Below are positions 51,751 through 63,730 of a stretch of DNA of 64,000 bases, piece after piece (positions within the stretch are counted from its first letter, which is position 1; the number at the start of each line of letters is the position of its first letter). The notes beneath the pieces were generated by a model. It saw only the letters and a list, made by a program, of their open reading frames with translations. It had not been told where the DNA came from and ran no database searches. A program made the position numbers and the translations under genes. The stretch lies in the NCBI GenBank assembly GCA_964036275.1, contig CAXIWQ010000508.1, positions 186,001-250,000 on the forward strand. Direction: 5' to 3'. This DNA comes from Litoditis marina. Lineage: Eukaryota; Nematoda; Chromadorea; Rhabditida; Rhabditidae.

Positions 51751-54475
51751 TACAAAAACCTAATACGACTATATATTCTGTGGCGCACAGCCACAGAAGA
51801 CGAATTAACGCGGTTATTGACTCTTTGCCTCGCAGTTACAGAGAACATTTCATACGGCTATCAAATCTGTTGCTCCCAGCTACAAAAACCTAATACGACA
51901 ATCTATTCTGTGGCGCACAGCCACAAAGACGAATTAACGCGGTTATTGACATTTTGACTTGCAGCTACAAAAAAAAATCATACGGCTATCAAGTCTGTTG
52001 CTTCCAACTACAAAAACATAATACGACTTTATATTCTGTGGCGCACAGCCACAAAAAACAAATTATCGCGGTTATCGACTTGTTGGCTTGCAGCTACCGA
52101 GAAAAGTTCATACGGCTATCAAGTCTGTTGCTCCCAGCTACAAAAACCTAATACGACTATATATTCTGTGGCACACAGCCACAAAATACAAATTAACGCG
52201 GTTATTGACTCTTTGCCTTGCAGTTACAGAGAACATTTCATACGGCTATCAAATCTGTTGCTCCCAGCTACAAAAACCTAATACGACTTTATATTCTGTG
52301 GCGCACAGCCACAAAAGACAAATTAACGCGGTTATTACCTCTTTGCCTTGCAGCTACAGAAAAAAAGTTTATACGGCTATCAAGTCTGTTGCTCCCAGCT
52401 ACAAAAACCTAATACGACTTTATATTCTGTGGCGCACAGCCACAAAAGACAAATTAACGCGGTTATTGACTCTTTGCCGTGCAGCTACAGAAAAAAGTTT
52501 ATATGGCTATCAAGTATGTTGCTCCCAGCTAGAAAAACCCAATACAACTATCTATTCTGTGGCACACAGCCACAAAATACGATATAACGCGGTTATCGAC
52601 TCTTTGCCTTGCAGCTACAGAAAAAAGTTTATACGGCTATCAAGTCTGTTGCTCATGGCTACAAAAACCTAATACGACTTTATATCCTGTGGCGCACAGC
52701 CACAAAAGACAAATTAACGCGGTTATTACCTCTTTGCCTTGCAGCTACAGAAAAAAGTTCATACGGCTATCAAGTCTGTTGCTCCCAGCTAGAAAAACCT
52801 AATACGACAATCTATTCTGTGGCGCACAGCCACAAAATACAAATTATCGCGGTTATCGACTTGTTGGCTTGCAGCTACAGAGAAAAGTTCATACGGCTAT
52901 CAAGTCTGTTGCTCCCAGCTACAAAAACCTGATACGACAATCTATTCTGTGGCGCACAGCCACAAAGACGAATTAACGCGGTTATTGACATTTTGACTTG
53001 CAGCTACAAAAAAAATCATACGGCTATCAAGTCTGTTGCTTCCAACTACAGAAACATAATACGACAATCTATTCTGTGGCGCACAGCCACAAAACACGAA
53101 ATATCGCGGTTATCGACTTGTTGGCTTGCAGCTACAGAGAAAAGTTTATACGGCTATCAAGTCTGTTGCTCCCAGCTACAAAAACCTGATACGACAATCT
53201 ATTCTGTGGCGCACAGCCACAAAAGACAAATTAACGCGGTTATTACCTCTTTGCCTTGCAGCTACAGAAAAAAGTTCATACGGCTATCAAATCTGTTGCT
53301 CCCAGCTACAAAAACCTAATACGACAATCTATTCTGTGGCGCACAGCCACAAAAAAACAAATTATCGCGGTTATCGACTTGTTGGCTTGCAGCTACCGAG
53401 AAAAGTTCATACGGCTATCAAGTCTGTTGCTCCCAGCTACAAAAACCTAATACGACTATATATTCTGTGGCGCACAGCCACAAAAGACGAATTAACGCGG
53501 TTATTGACTCTTTGCCTCGCAGTTACAGAGAACATTTCATACGGCTATCAAATCTGTTGCTCCCAGCTACAAAAACCTAATACGACAATCTATTCTGTGG
53601 CGCACAGCCACAAAGACGAATTAACGCGGTTATTGACATTTTGACTTGCAGCTACAAAAAAAAATCATACGGCTATCAAGTCTGTTGCTTCCAACTACAA
53701 AAACATAATACGACTTTATATTCTGTGGCGCACAGCCACAAAAAACAAATTATCGCGGTTATCGACTTGTTGGCTTGCAGCTACCGAGAAAAGTTCATAC
53801 GGCTATCAAGTCTGTTGCTCCCAGCTACAAAAACCTAATACGACTATATATTCTGTGGCACACAGCCACAAAATACAAATTAACGCGGTTATTGACTCTT
53901 TGCCTTGCAGTTACAGAGAACATTTCATACGGCTATCAAATCTGTTGCTCCCAGCTACAAAAACCTAATACGACTTTATATTCTGTGGCGCACAGCCACA
54001 AAAGACAAATTAACGCGGTTATTACCTCTTTGCCTTGCAGCTACAGAAAAAAAGTTTATACGGCTATCAAGTCTGTTGCTCCCAGCTACAAAAACCTAAT
54101 ACGACTTTATATTCTGTGGCGCACAGCCACAAAAGACAAATTAACGCGGTTATTGACTCTTTGCCGTGCAGCTACAGAAAAAAGTTTATATGGCTATCAA
54201 GTATGTTGCTCCCAGCTAGAAAAACCCAATACAACTATCTATTCTGTGGCACACAGCCACAAAATACGATATAACGCGGTTATCGACTCTTTGCCTTGCA
54301 GCTACAGAAAAAAGTTTATACGGCTATCAAGTCTGTTGCTCATGGCTACAAAAACCTAATACGACTTTATATCCTGTGGCGCACAGCCACAAAAGACAAA
54401 TTAACGCGGTTATTACCTCTTTGCCTTGCAGCTACAGAAAAAAGTTCATACGGCTATCAAGTCTGTTGCTCCCAG
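51101..54475 (+). repeat. 13-monomer tandem duplication (period 1687 bp)
   Basis: Copy 1 (about 51101-52788) and copy 2 (about 52789-54475) abut exactly. Landmarks are 51439/53126, 51569/53256, 51954/53641, 52088/53775, 52348/54035 and 52609/54296. Copies differ little, for example AGAAGACGAATT at about 51793 against AAAAGACGAATT. The coincidence of the copy junction with the unit edge shows one clean unequal-exchange event. Confidence 0.9.
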
Positions 54476-54504
54476 CTACAAAAACCTGATACGACAATCT
54501 ATTC

Positions 54505-54521
54505 TGTGGCGCACAGCCACA
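54505..54521. other. Short dyad TGTGGC-N5-GCCACA, present in nearly every monomer
   Basis: A perfect inverted repeat: 6-bp arms TGTGGC and GCCACA around the 5-base loop GCACA. It is among the most constant parts of the monomer. The common GGCGCAC to GGCACAC change falls in the loop and leaves both arms intact. A minority of units break the right arm (CCCACA or ACCACA). Short dyads are known to be enriched in satellites that lack CENP-B boxes and have been proposed to favour non-B DNA. Any protein-binding or cruciform role here is inference. I see no match to the mammalian CENP-B box. Confidence 0.7.
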
Positions 54522-54558
54522 AAAGACAAATTAACGCGGTTATTACCTCTTTGCCTTG
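54514..54558 (+). repeat. Monomer third A (45-bp sub-repeat)
   Basis: First of three related sub-repeats in the reference monomer. It opens with CAGCCACAAAAGA and ends in CTCTTTGCCTTG. It aligns with third B at the opening motif and again over CGG(T/C)TAT and TCT(G)TTGC. In a sister unit, CGGTTATTGACTCT (688-701) matches B's CGGCTATCAAGTCT at 10 of 14 positions, followed by a shared TTGC after a one-base gap. It carries the right arm of the TGTGGC/GCCACA dyad and all of the TAAC-GCG-GTTA dyad. Confidence 0.75.
54532..54542. other. Second short dyad TAAC-GCG-GTTA
   Basis: Four-base inverted arms around GCG, centred 24 bp after the first dyad. The right half (CGCGGTTAT) is nearly invariant in the array. 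The left arm varies (TAAC, TTAC, TATC, TGAC), so the constraint may be on the CGCGGTTA core rather than on the symmetry. Confidence 0.45.
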
Positions 54559-54602
54559 CAGCTACAGAAAAAAGTTCATACGGCTATCAAGTCTGTTGCT
54601 CC
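54559..54602 (+). repeat. Monomer third B (44-bp sub-repeat)
   Basis: Second sub-repeat, opening with CAGCTACAGAAAA. Its second half, CGGCTATCAAGTCTGTTG in most units (for example 861-878), is the best preserved copy of the shared core. It matches third C (CGACTATCTATTCTGTGG, for example 772-789) at 14 of 18 positions without gaps. This B-C similarity is the strongest evidence that the 130-bp unit arose by triplication of a ~43-bp element. Confidence 0.8.
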
Positions 54603-54643
54603 CAGCTACAAAAACCTAATACGACTTTATATTCTGTGGCGCA
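54603..54643 (+). repeat. Monomer third C (41-bp sub-repeat)
   Basis: Third sub-repeat, opening with CAGCTACAAAAAC and running across the chosen monomer boundary into GTGGCGCA of the next unit. It is shorter than thirds A and B, mainly through a gap after the A-run. The starts of thirds A, B, C and the next A are spaced 45, 44 and 41 bp, which sums exactly to 130. Confidence 0.78.
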
Positions 54644-55410
54644 CAGCCACAAAAGACAAATTAACGCGGTTATTGACTCTTTGCCGTGCAGCTACAGGAA
54701 AAAGGTTATACGGCTATCAAGTATGTTGCTCCCAGCTACAAAAACCTGATACGACTATCTATTCTGTGGCGCACAGCCACAAAATACGAATTAACGCGGT
54801 TATCGACTCTTTGCCTTGCAGCTACAGAGAACAGTTCATACGGCTATCAAATCTGTTGCTCCCAGCTACAAAAACCTAATACGACAATCTATTCTGTGGC
54901 GCACAGCCACAAAACACGAAATATCGCGGTTATCGACTTGTTGGCTTGCAGCTACAGAGAAAAGTTCATACGGCTATCAAGTCTGTTGCTCCCAGCTACA
55001 AAAACCTGATACGACAATTTATTCTGTGGCGCACAGCCACAAAAGACAAATTAACGCGGTTATTACTTCTTTGCCTTGCAGCTACAGAAAAAAGTTCATA
55101 CGGCCATCAAGTCTGTTGCTCCCAGCTACAAAAACCCAATACGACTTTATATTCTGTGGCGCACAGCCACAAAAGACAAATTAACGCGGTTATTGACTCT
55201 TTGCCGTGCAGCTACAGGAAAAAGGTTATACGGCTACCAAGTATGTTGCTCCCAGCTACAAAAACCTGATACGACTATCTATTCTGTGGCGCACAGCCAC
55301 AAAATACGAATTGACGCGGTTATCGACTCTTTGCCTTGCAGCTACAGAGAACAGTTCATACGGCTATCAAATCTGTTGCTCCCAGCTACAAAAACCTAAT
55401 ACGACAATCT

Positions 55411-55440
55411 ATTCTAAGGCGCACAGCCACAAAATACAAA
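55411..55440 (+). repeat. Monomer with broken dyad (TCTAAGGCGCAC)
   Basis: GT at the second and third dyad positions reads AA at 55416-55417, so the left arm TGTGGC is lost while the right arm GCCACA remains. It is a private change not seen in the two sister segments. Confidence 0.8.
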
Positions 55441-55649
55441 TTATCGCGGTTATCGACTTGTTGGCTTGCAGCTACAGAGAAAAGTTCATACGGCTATCAA
55501 GTCTGTTGCTCCCAGCTACAAAAACCTAATACGACTATATATTCTGTGGCGCACAGCCACAAAAGACGAATTAACGCGGTTATTGACTCTTTGCCTCGCA
55601 GTTACAGAGAACATTTCATACGGCTATCAAATCTGTTGCTCCCAGCTAC

Positions 55650-58020
55650 AAAAACCTAATACGACAATATATTCTGTGGCGCACAGCCACAAAGACGAAT
55701 TAACGCGGTTATTGACATTTTGACTTGCAGCTACAAAAAAAAATCATACGGCTATCAAGTCTGTTGCTTCCAACTACAAAAACATAATACGACTTTATAT
55801 TCTGTGGCGCACAGCCACAAAATACAAATTAACGCGGTTATTGACTCTTTGCCTTGCAGTTACAGAGAACATTTCATACGGCTATCAAATCTGTTGCTCC
55901 CAGCTACAAAAACCTAATACGACTTTATATTCTGTGGCGCACAGCCACAAAAGACAAATTAACGCGGTTATTACCTCTTTGCCTTGCAGCTACAGAAAAA
56001 AAGTTTATACGGCTATCAAGTCTGTTGCTCCCAGCTACAAAAACCTAATACGACTTTATATTCTGTGGCGCACAGCCACAAACGACAAATTAACGCGGTT
56101 ATTGACTCTTTGCCGTGCAGCTACAGAAAAAAGTTTATATGGCTATCAAGTATGTTGCTCCCAGCTAGAAAAACCTAATACGACAATCTATTCTGTGGCG
56201 CACAGCCACAAAATACAAATTATCGCGGTTATCGACTTGTTGGCTTGCAGCTACAGAGAAAAGTTCATACGGCTATCAAGTCTGTTGCTCCCAGCTACAA
56301 AAACCTGATACGACAATCTATTCTGTGGCGCACAGCCACAAAGACGAATTAACGCGGTTATTGACATTTTGACTTGCAGCTACAAAAAAAATCATACGGC
56401 TATCAAGTCTGTTGCTTCCAACTACAGAAACATAATACGACAATCTATTCTGTGGCGCACAGCCACAAAACACGAAATATCGCGGTTATCGACTTGTTGG
56501 CTTGCAGCTACAGAGAAAAGTTTATACGGCTATCAAGTCTGTTGCTCCCAGCTACAAAAACCTGATACGACAATCTATTCTGTGGCGCACAGCCACAAAA
56601 GACAAATTAACGCGGTTATTACCTCTTTGCCTTGCAGCTACAGAAAAAAGTTCATACGGCTATCAAATCTGTTGCTCCCAGCTACAAAAACCTAATACGA
56701 CAATCTATTCTGTGGCGCACAGCCACAAAAAACAAATTATCGCGGTTATCGACTTGTTGGCTTGCAGCTACCGAGAAAAGTTCATACGGCTATCAAGTCT
56801 GTTGCTCCCAGCTACAAAAACCTAATACGACTATATATTCTGTGGCGCACAGCCACAAAAGACGAATTAACGCGGTTATTGACTCTTTGCCTCGCAGTTA
56901 CAGAGAACATTTCATACGGCTATCAAATCTGTTGCTCCCAGCTACAAAAACCTAATACGACAATCTATTCTGTGGCGCACAGCCACAAAGACGAATTAAC
57001 GCGGTTATTGACATTTTGACTTGCAGCTACAAAAAAAATCATACGGCTATCAAGTCTGTTGCTTCCAACTACAAAAACATAATACGACTTTATATTCTGT
57101 GGCGCACAGCCACAAAATACAAATTAACGCGGTTATTGACTCTTTGCCTTGCAGTTACAGAGAACATTTCATACGGCTATCAAATCTGTTGCTCCCAGCT
57201 ACAAAAACCTAATACGACTTTATATTCTGTGGCGCACAGCCACAAAAGACAAATTAACGCGGTTATTACCTCTTTGCCTTGCAGCTACAGAAAAAAAATT
57301 TATACGGCTATCAAGTCTGTTGCTCCCAGCTACAAAAACCTAATACGACTTTATATTCTGTGGCGCACAGCCACAAAAGACAAATTAACGCGGTTATTGA
57401 CTCTTTGCCGTGCAGCTACAGAAAAAAGTTTATATGGCTATCAAGTATGTTGTTCCCAGCTAGAAAAACCCAATACAACTATCTATTCTGTGGCACACAG
57501 CCACAAAATACGATATAACGCGGTTATCGACTCTTTGCCTTGCAGCTACAGAAAAAAGTTTATACGGCTATCAAGTCTGTTGCTCATGGCTACAAAAACC
57601 TAATACGACTTTATATCCTGTGGCGCACAGCCACAAAAGACAAATTAACGCGGTTATTACATCTTTGCCTTGCAGCTACAGAAAAAAGTTCATACGGCTA
57701 TCAAGTCTGTTGCTCCCAGCTACAAAAACCTGATACGACAATCTATTCTGTGGCGCACAGCCACAAAGACGAATTAACGCGGTTATTGACATTTTGACTT
57801 GCAGCTACAAAAAAAAAAATCATACGGCTATCAAGTCTGTTGCTTCCAACTACAAAAACATAATACGACTTTATATTCTGTGGCGCACAGCCACAAAATA
57901 CAAATTAACGCGGTTATTGACTCTTTGCCTTGCAGTTACAGAGAACATTTCATACGGCTATCAAATCTGTTGCTCCCAGCTACAAAAACCTAATACGACT
58001 TTATATTCTGTGGCGCACAG
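55650..58020 (+). repeat. ~2.3-kb segment, copy 1 (partner 61364-63730)
   Basis: Landmarks 56369/62083, 56502/62216, 56632/62346, 57016/62727, 57149/62860 and 57540/63251 are offset 5711-5714 bp. The offset drops by 3 bp because the unit at about 62572 lacks three bases (CCACAAACGAATT against CCACAAAAGACGAATT). Confidence 0.8.
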
Positions 58021-61000
58021 CCACAAAAGAAAAATTAACGCGGTTATTACCTCTTTGCCTTGCAGCTACAGAAAAAAAGTTTATACGGCTATCAAGTCTG
58101 TTGCTCCCAGCTACAAAAACCTAATACGACTTTATATTCTGTGGCGCACAGCCACAAAAGACAAATTAACGCGGTTATTGACTCTTTGCCGTGCAGCTAC
58201 AGAAAAAAGTTTATATGGCTATCAAGTATGTTGCTCCCAGCTAGAAAAACCCAATACAACTATCTATTCTGTGGCACACAGCCACAAAATACGATATAAC
58301 GCGGTTATCGACTCTTTGCCTTGCAGCTACAGAAAAAAGTTTATACGGCTATCAAGTCTGTTGCTCATGGCTACACAAACCTAATACGACTTTATATCCT
58401 GTGGCGCACAGCCACAAAAGACAAATTAACGCGGTTATTACCTCTTTGCCTTGCAGCTACAGAAAAAAGTTCATACGGCTATCAAGTCTGTTGCTCCCAG
58501 CTACAAAAACCTGATACGACAATCTATTCTGTGGCGCACAGCCACAAAAGACAAATTAACGCGGTTATTGACTCTTTGCCGTGCAGCTACAGAAAAAGTT
58601 TATATGGCTATCAAGTATGTTGCTCCCAGCTAGAAAAACCCAATACAACTATCTATTCTGTGGCACACAGCCACAAAACACGATATAACGCGGTTATCGA
58701 CTCTTTGCCTTGCAGCTACAGAAAAAAGTTCATACGGCTATCAAGTCTGTTGCTCCCAGCTACAAAAACCTAATACGACTTTATATTCTGTGGCGCACAG
58801 CCACAAACGACAAATTAACGCGGTTATTAACTCTTTGCCGTGCAGCTACAGAAAAAAGTTTATATGGCTATCAAGTATGTTGTTCCCAGCTAGAAAAACC
58901 CAATACAACTATCTATTCTGTGGCACACAGCCACAAAATACGATATAACGCGGTTATCGACTCTTTGCCTTGCAGCTACAGAAAAAAGTTTATACGGCTA
59001 TCAAGTCTGTTGCTCATGGCTACAAAAACCTAATACGACTTTATATCCTGTGGCGCACAGCCACAAAAGACAAATTAACGCGGTTATTACCTCTTTGCCT
59101 TGCAGCTACAGAAAAAAGTTCATACGGCTATCAAGTCTGTTGCTCCCAGCTACAAAAACCTGATACGACAATCTATTCTGTGGCGCACAGCCACAAAGAC
59201 GAATTAACGCGGTTATTGACATTTTGACTTGCAGCTACAAAAAAAAAATCATACGGCTATCAAGTCTGTTGCTTCCAACTACAAAAACATAATACGACTT
59301 TATATTCTGTGGCGCACAGCCACAAAATACAAATTAACGCGGTTATTGACTCTTTGCCTTGCAGTTACAGAGAACATTTCATACGGCTATCAAATCTGTT
59401 GCTCCCAGCTACAAAAACCTAATACGACTTTATATTCTGTGGCGCACAGCCACAAAAGACAAATTAACGCGGTTATTACCTCTTTGCCTTGCAGCTACAG
59501 AAAAAAAGTTTATACGGCTATCAAGTCTGTTGCTCCCAGCTACAAAAACCTAATACGACTTTATATTCTGTGGCGCACAGCCACAAACGACAAATTAACG
59601 CGGTTATTGACTCTTTGCCGTGCAGCTACAGAAAAAAGTTTATATGGCTATCAAGTATGTTGCTCCCAGCTAGAAAAACCTAATACGACAATCTATTCTG
59701 TGGCGCACAGCCACAAAATACAAATTATCGCGGTTATCGACTTGTTGGCTTGCAGCTACAGAGAAAAGTTCATACGGCTATCAAGTCTGTTGCTCCCAGC
59801 TACAAAAACCTAATACGACTTTATATCCTGTGGCGCACAGCCACAAAAGACAAATTAACGCGGTTATTACATCTTTGCCTTGCAGCTACAGAAAAAAGTT
59901 CATACGGCTATCAAGTCTGTTGCTCCCAGCTACAAAAACCTGATACGACAATCTATTCTGTGGCGCACAGCCACAAAGACGAATTAACGCGGTTATTGAC
60001 ATTTTGACTTGCAGCTACAAAAAAAAAATCATACGGCTATCAAGTCTGTTGCTTCCAACTACAAAAACATAATACGACTTTATATTCTGTGGCGCACAGC
60101 CACAAAATACAAATTAACGCGGTTATTGACTCTTTGCCTTGCAGTTACAGAGAACATTTCATACGGCTATCAAATCTGTTGCTCCCAGCTACAAAAACCT
60201 AATACGACTTTATATTCTGTGGCGCACAGCCACAAAAGAAAAATTAACGCGGTTATTACCTCTTTGCCTTGCAGCTACAGAAAAAAAGTTTATACGGCTA
60301 TCAAGTCTGTTGCTCCCAGCTACAAAAACCTAATACGACTTTATATTCTGTGGCGCACAGCCACAAAAGACAAATTAACGCGGTTATTGACTCTTTGCCG
60401 TGCAGCTACAGAAAAAAGTTTATATGGCTATCAAGTATGTTGCTCCCAGCTAGAAAAACCCAATACAACTATCTATTCTGTGGCACACAGCCACAAAATA
60501 CGATATAACGCGGTTATCGACTCTTTGCCTTGCAGCTACAGAAAAAAGTTTATACGGCTATCAAGTCTGTTGCTCATGGCTACACAAACCTAATACGACT
60601 TTATATCCTGTGGCGCACAGCCACAAAAGACAAATTAACGCGGTTATTACCTCTTTGCCTTGCAGCTACAGAAAAAAGTTCATACGGCTATCAAGTCTGT
60701 TGCTCCCAGCTACAAAAACCTGATACGACAATCTATTCTGTGGCGCACAGCCACAAAAGACAAATTAACGCGGTTATTGACTCTTTGCCGTGCAGCTACA
60801 GAAAAAGTTTATATGGCTATCAAGTATGTTGCTCCCAGCTAGAAAAACCCAATACAACTATCTATTCTGTGGCACACAGCCACAAAACACGATATAACGC
60901 GGTTATCGACTCTTTGCCTTGCAGCTACAGAAAAAAGTTCATACGGCTATCAAGTCTGTTGCTCCCAGCTACAAAAACCTAATACGACTTTATATTCTGT

Positions 61001-62019
61001 GGCGCACAGCCACAAACGACAAATTAACGCGGTTATTAACTCTTTGCCGTGCAGCTACAGAAAAAAGTTTATATGGCTATCAAGTATGTTGTTCCCAGCT
61101 AGAAAAACCCAATACAACTATCTATTCTGTGGCACACAGCCACAAAATACGATATAACGCGGTTATCGACTCTTTGCCTTGCAGCTACAGAAAAAAGTTT
61201 ATACGGCTATCAAGTCTGTTGCTCATGGCTACAAAAACCTAATACGACTTTATATCCTGTGGCGCACAGCCACAAAAGACAAATTAACGCGGTTATTACC
61301 TCTTTGCCTTGCAGCTACAGAAAAAAGTTCATACGGCTATCAAGTCTGTTGCTCCCAGCTACAAAAACCTGATACGACAATCTATTCTGTGGCGCACAGC
61401 CACAAAGACGAATTAACGCGGTTATTGACATTTTGACTTGCAGCTACAAAAAAAAAATCATACGGCTATCAAGTCTGTTGCTTCCAACTACAAAAACATA
61501 ATACGACTTTATATTCTGTGGCGCACAGCCACAAAATACAAATTAACGCGGTTATTGACTCTTTGCCTTGCAGTTACAGAGAACATTTCATACGGCTATC
61601 AAATCTGTTGCTCCCAGCTACAAAAACCTAATACGACTTTATATTCTGTGGCGCACAGCCACAAAAGACAAATTAACGCGGTTATTACCTCTTTGCCTTG
61701 CAGCTACAGAAAAAAAGTTTATACGGCTATCAAGTCTGTTGCTCCCAGCTACAAAAACCTAATACGACTTTATATTCTGTGGCGCACAGCCACAAACGAC
61801 AAATTAACGCGGTTATTGACTCTTTGCCGTGCAGCTACAGAAAAAAGTTTATATGGCTATCAAGTATGTTGCTCCCAGCTAGAAAAACCTAATACGACAA
61901 TCTATTCTGTGGCGCACAGCCACAAAATACAAATTATCGCGGTTATCGACTTGTTGGCTTGCAGCTACAGAGAAAAGTTCATACGGCTATCAAGTCTGTT
62001 GCTCCCAGCTACAAAAACC
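57602..62019 (+). repeat. 17-monomer tandem duplication (period 2209 bp)
   Basis: Copy 1 (about 57602-59810) and copy 2 (about 59811-62019) abut exactly. Landmarks are 57930/60139, 58060/60269, 58321/60530, 58710/60919, 59229/61438 and 59489/61698. Shared rare changes are TACACAAACC (about 58372 and 60581), AAAGAAAAATTAACG (about 58026 and 60235) and CACAAACGACAAATT (about 58803 and 61012). The only differences I noticed are in A-run length, so this is probably one of the youngest events in the window. Confidence 0.92.
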
Positions 62020-63730
62020 TGATACGACAATCTATTCTGTGGCGCACAGCCACAAAGACGAATTAACGCGGTTATTGACATTTTGACTTGCAGCTACAAA
62101 AAAAATCATACGGCTATCAAGTCTGTTGCTTCCAACTACAGAAACATAATACGACAATCTATTCTGTGGCGCACAGCCACAGAACACGAAATATCGCGGT
62201 TATCGACTTGTTGGCTTGCAGCTACAGAGAAAAGTTTATACGGCTATCAAGTCTGTTGCTCCCAGCTACAAAAACCTGATACGACAATCTATTCTGTGGC
62301 GCACAGCCACAAAAGACAAATTAACGCGGTTATTACCTCTTTGCCTTGCAGCTACAGAAAAAAGTTCATACGGCTATCAAATCTGTTGCTCCCAGCTACA
62401 AAAACCTAATACGACAATCTATTCTGTGGCGCACAGCCACAAAAAACAAATTATCGCGGTTATCGACTTGTTGGCTTGCAGCTACCGAGAAAAGTTCATA
62501 CGGCTATCAAGTCTGTTGCTCCCAGCTACAAAAACCTAATACGACTATATATTCTGTGGCGCACAGCCACAAACGAATTAACGCGGTTATTGACTCTTTG
62601 CCTCGCAGTTACAGAGAACATTTCATACGGCTATCAAATCTGTTGCTCCCAGCTACAAAAACCTAATACGACAATCTATTCTGTGGCGCACAGCCACAAA
62701 GACGAATTAACGCGGTTATTGACATTTTGACTTGCAGCTACAAAAAAAATCATACGGCTATCAAGTCTGTTGCTTCCAACTACAAAAACATAATACGACT
62801 TTATATTCTGTGGCGCACAGCCACAAAATACAAATTAACGCGGTTATTGACTCTTTGCCTTGCAGTTACAGAGAACATTTCATACGGCTATCAAATCTGT
62901 TGCTCCCAGCTACAAAAACCTAATACGACTTTATATTCTGTGGCGCACAGCCACAAAAGACAAATTAACGCGGTTATTACCTCTTTGCCTTGCAGCTACA
63001 GAAAAAAAATTTATACGGCTATCAAGTCTGTTGCTCCCAGCTACAAAAACCTAATACGACTTTATATTCTGTGGCGCACAGCCACAAAAGACAAATTAAC
63101 GCGGTTATTGACTCTTTGCCGTGCAGCTACAGAAAAAAGTTTATATGGCTATCAAGTATGTTGTTCCCAGCTAGAAAAACCCAATACAACTATCTATTCT
63201 GTGGCACACAGCCACAAAATACGATATAACGCGGTTATCGACTCTTTGCCTTGCAGCTACAGAAAAAAGTTTATACGGCTATCAAGTCTGTTGCTCATGG
63301 CTACAAAAACCTAATACGACTTTATATCCTGTGGCGCACAGCCACAAAAGACAAATTAACGCGGTTATTACATCTTTGCCTTGCAGCTACAGAAAAAAGT
63401 TCATACGGCTATCAAGTCTGTTGCTCCCAGCTACAAAAACCTGATACGACAATCTATTCTGTGGCGCACAGCCACAAAGACGAATTAACGCGGTTATTGA
63501 CATTTTGACTTGCAGCTACAAAAAAAAAATCATACGGCTATCAAGTCTGTTGCTTCCAACTACAAAAACATAATACGACTTTATATTCTGTGGCGCACAG
63601 CCACAAAATACAAATTAACGCGGTTATTGACTCTTTGCCTTGCAGTTACAGAGAACATTTCATACGGCTATCAAATCTGTTGCTCCCAGCTACAAAAACC
63701 TAATACGACTTTATATTCTGTGGCGCACAG
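61364..63730 (+). repeat. ~2.3-kb segment, copy 2 (partner 55650-58020)
   Basis: Repeats the order of 55650-58020. Private changes include CCACAGAACACG at about 62178. The remaining satellite to 64000 continues with the cassette type seen at 59359-59683, including a CACAAACGAC unit at about 63864. Confidence 0.8.

Larger units (their letters stand above)
54505..54634 (+). repeat. Reference 130-bp monomer
   Basis: A typical complete unit used here as phase reference, starting at the T of TGTGGC. By hand count it is exactly 130 bp, ~41.5% GC, with 33 C, 21 G and five CpG (random expectation about 5.3). On the forward strand, stop triplets fall in only two of three frames: TAA at monomer position 28 (frame 1; in many sister units TGA at 40 as well) and TAA or TGA at 113 (frame 2). 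Because 130 is 1 modulo 3, reading passes from frame 1 to 0 to 2 in successive monomers and stops at 113 of the third. This produces the array-wide ladder of ~107-codon open frames spaced 130 bp apart. Confidence 0.95.
54336..55941 (+). repeat. ~1605-bp segment, copy 3 of 3
   Basis: Same order as 42515-44120 at offset 11821. Its private changes include CTACAAAAACCCAATACGAC at about 55129 and a damaged dyad at 55416. Confidence 0.82.

Noticed and set aside
54505..54634. CENP-B box
   Set aside because: Looking for the core pattern TTCG....A..CGGG on both strands of the consensus gave no match.
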